A stretch of DNA of 14,829 nucleotides. Source: Prolixibacteraceae bacterium. Its GTDB lineage: Bacteria; Bacteroidota; Bacteroidia; Bacteroidales; Prolixibacteraceae. The position numbers and the translations under genes were made by a program. Shown here in pieces: positions 7,220 to 13,402 of this stretch. Under the pieces are notes generated by a model. That model searched no databases and had not been told where the DNA came from. It worked only from the letters and a program-made list of their open reading frames with translations. The stretch spans positions 7,668-22,496 of the forward strand of contig DPCJ01000180.1 of the NCBI GenBank assembly GCA_003516705.1. Direction: 5' to 3'. The first letter of the stretch is position 1. Each line of letters starts with the position of its first letter.

Positions 7220-9496
7220 TTATTGTTTCACGACCTTTGCTGTCCATCTTTGTTTTGATTTTTCTGATGTAAAAGACATGAAATACAAGCCATCGGGTAA
7301 ATTCTCAGGAAGTGTAAAAGTGGTTTTGTCAGCCTGCACAAAATGATTGGTTTGAATAACAAACGAACCCGAAATATCAGCCAGTTCAACTATACAATTA
7401 TCGTTGATTACTGACGGGAACCGGATGTTTACAAAGTTTTGCACAGGATTGGGATAAACTTCAAATTCTCCTGTTTTTATGCGACTTTCGAAAACACCAG
7501 TGGTTAAATTTCTGCCGGTAAACCTGAACGATTTCAGTTGCATCAGGTTCGCGGTTCCTGCACCTTTAAACCAGAGATACACATCGTGATTTCCATTTAT
7601 TTCAGGAATTTCGGCAGTAAAAGTTTTGTAGGTACTCAAACCACCGGTTGCAGAAATAGCACAATCGGCAATTTTTGTTCCTGTTTCCAGCGAATCGAGC
7701 CAGACTTCGATGGTAGCCGAACTAACCGCTGATGAGGCAGTTGCTTCAAAAGTCAGTGATTTCATTGGGTAATCATCGTTACCAAATTCAATACCGGCAT
7801 ACAATGCCCAGTCGTTGTTGTTGATTTGTACAAGCGGAGCAACCCCCTGTGAAACACTTCCTCTTGCTGTTCCAAACTGGTTGGCGGGGCATTCGGCTAA
7901 AATCGGGGTGTACGCATCGCGGTAAATGTACAGGTCGAAAAATGCGTTGACGGTTCCCTGTACATACAAACCCTGTAGCGTGCCTGTAAAAGATGAAAAG
8001 TCGGAATAGGAATCAATTACCGAAATATCGAATGCCTGGCCAACCTGTATCCAATCGGTTCCGTTAGCACTGAAATAGCCTGTTATGCTGTGGTTCACCC
8101 TCACCATTTTCAGCCACAATGTATCGCCGATTGTATTTTCTGCTTCGTGGATGACGTTTTCAAAACTAAAAACAACAGCCTTTTTCCCCTCGGCATTTAA
8201 TGTACTCACAAGTTTTACAAACTTAGTTTCGTCTCCGCGCAACAAGCGGAATCCAGCCTGATCGTCCTTCGATTTTGGTTTAAAATCGACCCTGGTAATA
8301 AGCGAATAATTGTGTTCACCATCGTATTTAATCACAGTATTACCTTTCGACGCTGTTTTGGGCGATAATCTCAGCCAACCAGGTCGTTCGGTTAACGAAG
8401 ATTTTCCAGCTGCTGTATAACCCAGTGAAGACCATTCGGGATGAAGTTTGGATGCAGAAAAATCATCTGATTTTGGCACCATCCACGAAATTCCGTTACT
8501 TGGTAGTTTTGGAGCTGTAAATGATTTATTTACAGGATAATCGGCAACAGGCCGTCCGTTTGCGTTATAACGCACCTGGTTAAGTAATCCCTGACGACCT
8601 TGTCCTTTCCACTCGCCTTTTGCATAAAGCGGGTGAATAACCCACGAAGTGCTGTCGTCTAACATTACCGCCGGTGAAGCATGATTCGGACTGGTAAAAA
8701 GCGACGTGTATTTCAGCGGATCGCTTTCATTGAAAAAATCGCCTAACATTTCCCAGGCAGTCTGTTCAGCTGTCAAAGTTTTGCTGCGCATCACTTTTTG
8801 CCCACCTGCCAAATCGCGCGCAAACGAATAGTAATAGTAGCCACCATATTTCCACATTACCGGACCCTCAGCCCAGCTGTATGGATATGACGGGGATGGA
8901 TTCAGCCATTTCAAATCGTAAACCACTCCGGTTGGCTGGCCGGTACTGCCGAGTTCAACAATGCCCCCGTTGGGCTGGCCATTTTTTACAACAAGGTACC
9001 ATTTATTGTTGTCGTCGATAAATATGGAATTGTCGTAACCTAAACCATAGGGAAGACTCGCAGGTTTATTCACTAATGTTGGTGTACTCCACGGTCCCTT
9101 TGGATCATCGGCCTTTACAAAATACATGGTATTTGCCCTCGAAAAGAAATCCCACCATTTACCGTTATAAAAAACAATATGGCCACCCCAGCAACCACCG
9201 CCGGGTGTATCGCCAAAATTCGACCATGAAGCGCTTACCGGTTGTGCAATTGCCTCCCAATGAACCAAATCGGTGGAATGATAAATCACCGGAGTTACAT
9301 TGAATGATGAACCAGTGGTATAAAAATCGTTTCCAACTTTTGTGAGTGTACAATCAGGGTGATCACCCGGAATTACCGGATTAAAATAGGTTTTAAAAGA
9401 AGGACTCTGGGCTTTGGCTTCGTTAATTTCGATTGCGAAAAGAAAAAAACAAATTACAAAAATCTGCGTAACGAACTGGAATTTAAAGTTTTTCAA
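7220..9496 (-). CDS. GH43 glycosidase (xylosidase/arabinofuranosidase type) with T9SS sorting domain
   Basis: A secreted multidomain enzyme of 758 residues. Signal peptide 1-30 ends NEAKAQ. The GH43 five-blade propeller (about 33-330) shows the three catalytic acids: Asp48 in GDHPDC (general base), Asp155 in GYDNS (pKa modulator) and Glu210 in WAEGPV (general acid). A concanavalin-like C-domain of beta-xylosidase type covers about 343-525, then a CBM6-like carbohydrate-binding module (about 530-660, ending MQLKSFRFTGRNL). A type A sorting domain (about 676-758) begins FEVYPNPVQNFVNI and ends KVVKQ; it directs export by the type IX system and surface attachment. The start is a TTG at 9496: no in-frame ATG lies between it and the upstream stop at 9548-9550, and the signal peptide begins right there. 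Activity on beta-xylosyl or alpha-arabinosyl linkages is a family-level prediction. Confidence 0.9.
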   Translation of the reverse strand: MKNFKFQFVTQIFVICFFLFAIEINEAKAQSPSFKTYFNPVIPGDHPDCTLTKVGNDFYTTGSSFNVTPVIYHSTDLVHWEAIAQPVSASWSNFGDTPGGGCWGGHIVFYNGKWWDFFSRANTMYFVKADDPKGPWSTPTLVNKPASLPYGLGYDNSIFIDDNNKWYLVVKNGQPNGGIVELGSTGQPTGVVYDLKWLNPSPSYPYSWAEGPVMWKYGGYYYYSFARDLAGGQKVMRSKTLTAEQTAWEMLGDFFNESDPLKYTSLFTSPNHASPAVMLDDSTSWVIHPLYAKGEWKGQGRQGLLNQVRYNANGRPVADYPVNKSFTAPKLPSNGISWMVPKSDDFSASKLHPEWSSLGYTAAGKSSLTERPGWLRLSPKTASKGNTVIKYDGEHNYSLITRVDFKPKSKDDQAGFRLLRGDETKFVKLVSTLNAEGKKAVVFSFENVIHEAENTIGDTLWLKMVRVNHSITGYFSANGTDWIQVGQAFDISVIDSYSDFSSFTGTLQGLYVQGTVNAFFDLYIYRDAYTPILAECPANQFGTARGSVSQGVAPLVQINNNDWALYAGIEFGNDDYPMKSLTFEATASSAVSSATIEVWLDSLETGTKIADCAISATGGLSTYKTFTAEIPEINGNHDVYLWFKGAGTANLMQLKSFRFTGRNLTTGVFESRIKTGEFEVYPNPVQNFVNIRFPSVINDNCIVELADISGSFVIQTNHFVQADKTTFTLPENLPDGLYFMSFTSEKSKQRWTAKVVKQ

Positions 9497-9539
9497 AGCT
9501 TGAGATTTTAATTTCAGGTTGATTATTAATGAACTTCTT

Positions 9540-9956
9540 TTAATGTTTTAATTGCACAAGCCAGCCTGCCAAAAAAGCCATTGGCAAATACGCGACTGCC
9601 AGGTCAACAATAGTAAACCATAATGGAGATGGCAGCATCAGAACATTGGTGATTCCCCCTACCAGAAAAAAGACACCGATAATCATCGCAAAAAGCATTT
9701 TCCGGCTTGATGCAATTAAAGCGGTCAGCAGCGCACCAACAAAAGTACCCAGCGCGTGAGCCAGAAACGGGAAAAGAAAATGTTTGGGCTGAAACAGATG
9801 TATCCCTGCTTTCAAACCTTCAACAGTTGTATTATCCACACCTTCAGGCGGAGGTATAATAGAACCGCTGACCATAATAATACCCATGTTTACTGCGCTT
9901 CCAACAACTGCCCCGGCTACAATTGCCAGTATATTTCTTAAAGTTTTATTCATCAT
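9540..9956 (-). CDS. Small four-helix membrane protein, function unknown
   Basis: A 138-residue integral inner-membrane protein with four predicted helices at about 8-30, 60-82, 86-107 and 112-134. A loop of about 30 residues lies between the first two (SIIPPPEGVDNTTVEGLKAG). Gly/Ala-rich helices with small-residue packing (AGAVVGSAVN, HALGTFVGALLTAL) recall small transporter-like or channel-like proteins, but I recognise no family. Tandem ATG codons at 9951-9956 make the exact start uncertain by one residue. It sits between the NlpC/P60 gene (60-base gap) and the GH43 gene (43-base gap), and a weak promoter-like element precedes it. Its place within a glycan-degradation cluster is unexplained. 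Confidence 0.7.
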   Translation of the reverse strand: MMNKTLRNILAIVAGAVVGSAVNMGIIMVSGSIIPPPEGVDNTTVEGLKAGIHLFQPKHFLFPFLAHALGTFVGALLTALIASSRKMLFAMIIGVFFLVGGITNVLMLPSPLWFTIVDLAVAYLPMAFLAGWLVQLKH

Positions 9957-9977
9957 CAGAACTATTTTGCTACCTGA

Positions 9978-10006
9978 TAAAAGTAGAAAAGATTATTAAA
10001 CGCCAA
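9978..10006 (-). promoter_or_regulatory. Weak promoter-like element before the four-helix membrane protein
   Basis: On the - strand TACTTTTA (9985 to 9978) matches 7 of 8 positions of TAnnTTTG, with a TTG (10006 to 10004) exactly 18 bases upstream. It could give the membrane protein, GH43 and GH78 genes a second, internal transcription start. In AT-rich DNA such matches arise by chance, so support is weak. Confidence 0.25.
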
Positions 10007-10016
10007 TTAAAAACCC

Positions 10017-10568
10017 TCAGAAAACCCTTGTCCCAAAGACAAATCGCTCGCTCCACCACGAATTGGTTAAGGCTGTTTTGGTTACGCCAGCCGACGAGGA
10101 AGCATGAATAAACATACCTTTGCCCAGATAAATACCGACGTGAGTAACATAGTCGGAGGTTTTGTACGAACGTGTAAAAAATACAAGGTCGCCGCGTTTT
10201 AAATCGTTTCTGTCGAATATCAGCCGGCCGTAACGCGCCTGCTCCTGTGAGTTGCGGGGTATCTCGATTTTGTTTTTTGCAAACGAAATATATGTGAGAC
10301 CCGAACAATCGAGGCACTTTTTGCTGGTTCCACCCATGCAATGCGGCGTTCCGAGGTATTTTTCAGCCGTTTTAATAATCTTCTTTGGTTTTTTTCTTCC
10401 GGTTTTTAAATCACGTTCAACGCCTCCTTTTGCAAAAGCCTGCATTTCGGCGCTGGCTATGGCCGCATTGTATTTTTTTGATGAAACCGGAATTTGTTTT
10501 TTGCTGCACGAAACAAACAGCAAAGCAACAGTCGCAATCAATAAAATAAATATCCGCTGTAAATACAT
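10017..10568 (-). CDS. NlpC/P60-family lipoprotein (cell-wall peptidase type)
   Basis: A predicted envelope cysteine peptidase of the family that usually cuts gamma-D-Glu to diamino-acid bonds in peptidoglycan stem peptides. Of 183 residues, 1-20 are a lipoprotein signal with lipobox LFVS before Cys21. A basic linker (about 50-66, KTGRKKPKK) leads into the NlpC/P60 domain (about 64-183). The catalytic set is complete: Cys88 in LDCSGL, His143 in THVGIYLG, and His155 in MFIHASS. The conserved RGDLVFF (125-131) is present. Extra cysteines (Cys77, Cys85) sit close to the active Cys. It lies between the SGNH-lyase gene (56-base gap) and the small membrane protein. Wall remodelling or recycling is the family role; why it is inside a polysaccharide locus is unclear. 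Confidence 0.9.
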   Translation of the reverse strand: MYLQRIFILLIATVALLFVSCSKKQIPVSSKKYNAAIASAEMQAFAKGGVERDLKTGRKKPKKIIKTAEKYLGTPHCMGGTSKKCLDCSGLTYISFAKNKIEIPRNSQEQARYGRLIFDRNDLKRGDLVFFTRSYKTSDYVTHVGIYLGKGMFIHASSSAGVTKTALTNSWWSERFVFGTRVF

Positions 10569-10624
10569 TTCTAATATTGAAAATTCAGGTTGCTAATATT
10601 CATTTATTTTTTTGAATGGAAATT

Positions 10625-12445
10625 TTATTTCACCGGTTTTTCCAGCAACCAAAGCAGCGGATTCCGGATGGGGAGATTGCGTATTACTTCAGGAGTTGAC
10701 GGGTATCCATTGAGTTTTTGCCAAAGTTGAAGATATTCGTCGTTATTGTAAGCCTCTCCCGCAAAAAGCAAAAACGTGTGGCGAACCGGCCACTCCTCAA
10801 AATACATTACATCGGCCGGGTACAGCCATTTCGATTTGTCGGCAACAAACGGAAACAGAAATTCTGTACCTTTTTTCAGATTTAATCCATCAGAAGTGGT
10901 AAAGTTGAATAAGTTTTCCTGCGGAGTTGAAAGAATTTTGGCAGTGGTAAAAAATGCATCGAGGTTAAAAAGCGAATATCCGTAAGGTTTTGTGCGTTTC
11001 AGCTCCAGCGGGAATGAACCATTGGACGCCATTTGCCCGGGAAGCAGAACTGTTTTAAACCTGTCGCGGCAAAAACCGAGTATCTTTTCATTGCCTGCCA
11101 GCCTTGCAAACATGGCGGTTTGCATTACCCAACAGGTTCCGTGGTTATTTTTTGCATTCATTTCATCAATTCCGTAAGGGTGTGTTGTCAACCAGTTAAC
11201 CAGTTCGCCAAACCAGTTTTTTACACCGGCAATAATTTCCAGGGAAATCGCTTTACTTTTTTCAAGAATCTCCACCGACCGCGCCACTTCTATTAAGTGA
11301 ATTGCGTCGATAATCCCGATTCCACGGCCGGTAAAACGTCCTTTGATGGCCTGCACATACAACAGGCTGGGATTCATGCTGGTTTCAGGATTGATAAACC
11401 AGGCTTCGAGATGTTTTTGTGTTGCTTCTGCAAACTTTTTATCGCCGGTTAACAGGTACGCCGAAGTCTGCATTCCCACAATCCGGCTGAAACGAATCAT
11501 GGCCAGCCGGTGCGCCACAAAATTAGCCGGATTTGTTTGTCCATCTTTCTGAATGTAAGGTCCGTCGGGATTCTGCGGGTCAGGCCACCAGTAATCGCCT
11601 TCAGAATAAAAATCGTGGATACCGCCGGCACTGCGTTCACAAAAAGTGGCTGTAACTGTTACAGGCAGACTGTCGATGTATTGAGTGGCAGTTTTGATGA
11701 TGTACTGTTGCTCTTTTTCGCTAATCAACCATAAAATACCAATTTTTTCAGCAATCATTCCGGCTACTTCAAGCTGTGCCTGATTTGTAAGATGAACACC
11801 ATCAACAGTAAATCCTGCTCCGGCTTTTTTCAGTTCAGTATTGATGTCAATAAAAGTTGCCTTGTTTTCTTCCGCCACTTTTTTAAACTGAATGTTGTTC
11901 AGTTCAATTCGTTGATTTCCGCCACCATATTTTACCTGGTCGGCCTTCTCTTCTTCCATCGGAGGCGGCGAAATAACAATAATAACAGGTTGATTTTCAC
12001 CTGAGAATTCTGGTCTCGCTATTATTTTTTCAATCAGAAGTTGAAGATTTTCGGTTACTTCCTTTTGCCGATTTTCAAAAATCTTTTTTGTATCGTTAGT
12101 TCCGAGGCCAATTAAAATCACATTAAAATTCCTGTCGGCACCCAACTCCGATTTTGCCTCATCCAGATAGATGTCGATGTTTTTCAGTGTATTCAATTTT
12201 TCCTGCCCGAGATTATCAAAACCAATTGTATTCCCCGAAATGGATTTGTTGATGATGGTTGAGAACGGAAGTAATTTCCGGAGTTGCGCGGGCCAGCCGT
12301 TTTCTGCGGCACCATTCGAATCGCCGATGGTTAATATATTAAGTGTAGCCAAATTCCGTTCATCCTTAATCCGATGCTGTGCCTGCGCAATGCCGGACAA
12401 AGTTGAAACCAAAAACATGAAAACAAGAATAACCGCAAACTTCAT
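10625..12445 (-). CDS. SGNH hydrolase - alginate-lyase-family fusion protein
   Basis: A 606-residue exported protein joining two enzymes. Signal peptide 1-22 ends GIAQAQ. An SGNH/GDSL esterase domain (about 33-236) has all four blocks: Ser43 in TIGDSNG, Gly71 in SISGNT, Asn117 in GLGTNDT, and Asp215/His218 in VDGVHLT. A domain of the alginate lyase superfamily (about 245-600, PL5/PL38-like alpha-barrel) follows almost without linker; it is marked by SAGGIHDFYSEGDYWWPDP (272-290), DGPYIQKDG (294-302), NPANFVAHR (305-313) and AKNNHG (431-436), where Asn434/His435 are likely active-site residues. Deacetylation plus eliminative cleavage of a uronate-containing glycan is the obvious model, but neither substrate is proven. 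There is no T9SS tail, so a periplasmic location is likely. The gene is 31 bases downstream of GH16. Confidence 0.85.
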   Translation of the reverse strand: MKFAVILVFMFLVSTLSGIAQAQHRIKDERNLATLNILTIGDSNGAAENGWPAQLRKLLPFSTIINKSISGNTIGFDNLGQEKLNTLKNIDIYLDEAKSELGADRNFNVILIGLGTNDTKKIFENRQKEVTENLQLLIEKIIARPEFSGENQPVIIVISPPPMEEEKADQVKYGGGNQRIELNNIQFKKVAEENKATFIDINTELKKAGAGFTVDGVHLTNQAQLEVAGMIAEKIGILWLISEKEQQYIIKTATQYIDSLPVTVTATFCERSAGGIHDFYSEGDYWWPDPQNPDGPYIQKDGQTNPANFVAHRLAMIRFSRIVGMQTSAYLLTGDKKFAEATQKHLEAWFINPETSMNPSLLYVQAIKGRFTGRGIGIIDAIHLIEVARSVEILEKSKAISLEIIAGVKNWFGELVNWLTTHPYGIDEMNAKNNHGTCWVMQTAMFARLAGNEKILGFCRDRFKTVLLPGQMASNGSFPLELKRTKPYGYSLFNLDAFFTTAKILSTPQENLFNFTTSDGLNLKKGTEFLFPFVADKSKWLYPADVMYFEEWPVRHTFLLFAGEAYNNDEYLQLWQKLNGYPSTPEVIRNLPIRNPLLWLLEKPVK

Positions 12446-12476
12446 TTCAGACTTAATTATTCATCGCAGCACATTC

Positions 12477-13316
12477 TCAGCGCTGATAAACCCTTACATA
12501 ATCTATTTCGAATGTGTGCGGAAATTTACTGTCGTCGATTCCCTTTTGTCCGCCCAATCCACCACCAATGGCAAGATTCAGAATCAAGTGAAACGGCTGG
12601 TCGAATGGCCACGACTCAAAACCTTGTCCGTTATTTTTAAAGGTAAAATAATGTTTCCCATCAACATAGCTGCGGATTTCGTTTTCGTCCCACTCGGTGG
12701 TGTAAACATGAAAACTGGTGGTTGCAGTTAGCAAAACGGTTTTTTTGCCCACCTGTGTACCAATGGTGTGGTTGAATTTTCCGGTGTGAACGGTAGAAAA
12801 AACTGTGTCGGGGTCGAAACCCACATGTTCCATAATATCGATTTCGCCACATTTTGGCCAGCCGCCATATTTGTTTTCGGTGGGCAACATCCAGATTGCT
12901 GGCCATGTTCCATTGCCGGAAGGTAATTTTGCTTTCACTTCAATTTTACCATATTTCCAGTCGCCTTTGTTTTTGGTAGTCAGCCGTGCAGAGCTGTAAT
13001 TTTTTCCCTGCGTTGGTTCTTTTATGGCAGTAATTTTCAGAATACCGTTTTCAATCCTGCTGTTTTCTGGTCGGGCGACTTTGTACCACTGTGCCTCGTT
13101 ATTTCCCCAGCCGTAACTGTTTCCCCGGGTATCGTAATTCCAGCGGGTGGTGTCGGGCAATCCGTTTTTGTCGAATTCGTCGGCCCATACGAGTCTCCAG
13201 GTTTGCTGACCGGTTTGTTGTGGCGTTTCTTTGTCCCCTGATTTTTTACTTGCAGAAGCATTTGTGACAACAATTGCCATCATCACAATCAGAAGAACGA
13301 ATAATAGATTTTTCAT
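12477..13316 (-). CDS. GH16 endo-beta-1,3-glucanase (laminarinase-like)
   Basis: An exported beta-jellyroll glycosidase expected to cut beta-1,3- or mixed beta-1,3/1,4-glucans such as laminarin. From the ATG at 13316 it has 279 residues: a hydrophobic signal (4-19), a low-complexity linker (about 20-39), then the catalytic domain (about 40-279). The active site GEIDIMEH (157-164) gives nucleophile Glu158, Asp160 and acid/base Glu163. GTWPAIWMLP (136-145) and YGGWPKCGE (150-158) are the substrate-cleft signatures of the laminarinase branch. The domain ends with the normal IDYVRVYQR strand. An in-frame ATG at 13376 would add 20 residues encoded by a strong hairpin and would bury the signal peptide, so I reject it. 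No binding module or T9SS tail is present. Confidence 0.93.
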   Translation of the reverse strand: MKNLLFVLLIVMMAIVVTNASASKKSGDKETPQQTGQQTWRLVWADEFDKNGLPDTTRWNYDTRGNSYGWGNNEAQWYKVARPENSRIENGILKITAIKEPTQGKNYSSARLTTKNKGDWKYGKIEVKAKLPSGNGTWPAIWMLPTENKYGGWPKCGEIDIMEHVGFDPDTVFSTVHTGKFNHTIGTQVGKKTVLLTATTSFHVYTTEWDENEIRSYVDGKHYFTFKNNGQGFESWPFDQPFHLILNLAIGGGLGGQKGIDDSKFPHTFEIDYVRVYQR

Positions 13317-13342
13317 TGGTTTAAATTTTTTGATAAAAATAG

Positions 13343-13386
13343 AAAGAGTGGGCTGAAATAAAAATTTTTGTTTCAACCCACTCTTT
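13343..13386 (-). terminator. Strong hairpin between susD-like gene and GH16
   Basis: Arms AAAGAGTGGGCTGAAA (13343-13358) and TTTCAACCCACTCTTT (13371-13386) pair over 16 positions. The only non-Watson-Crick position (13353 with 13374) is a G-U wobble in the - strand RNA but a C-A mismatch in the + strand RNA, which points to - strand function. The 12-base interior is itself palindromic (AAAAATTTTT). A run CTATTTTTATC follows on the - strand. It starts 16 bases after the SusD-like stop codon. It probably terminates most susCD transcripts, or stabilises their 3' end, while letting some readthrough reach the enzyme genes. Confidence 0.8.
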
Positions 13387-13402
13387 TAAAATAAACGATT
13401 GA

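Noticed and set aside
10569..10624. Possible terminator between the SGNH-lyase and NlpC/P60 genes
   Set aside because: Only a short ATTCA/TGAAT pairing with no GC content is present; it would not make a stable hairpin.
10625..12445. Calling the locus an alginate utilization system from the lyase domain
   Set aside because: The domain superfamily includes lyases for other uronate polymers such as glucuronan, and the neighbours (GH78, GH43, GH16) and lack of other alginate genes do not support alginate specifically.
12171..12731. A 186-codon + strand open frame across the GH16 / SGNH-lyase junction
   Set aside because: It lies antisense to two clearly coding enzyme genes, has no recognisable domain and no start context; it is a shadow of the codon use on the other strand.
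13317..13376. A longer GH16 start at the ATG at 13376
   Set aside because: The added 20 residues come from the hairpin between susD and GH16, and would place basic and hydrophobic residues before a normal signal peptide; the ATG at 13316 is far more credible.
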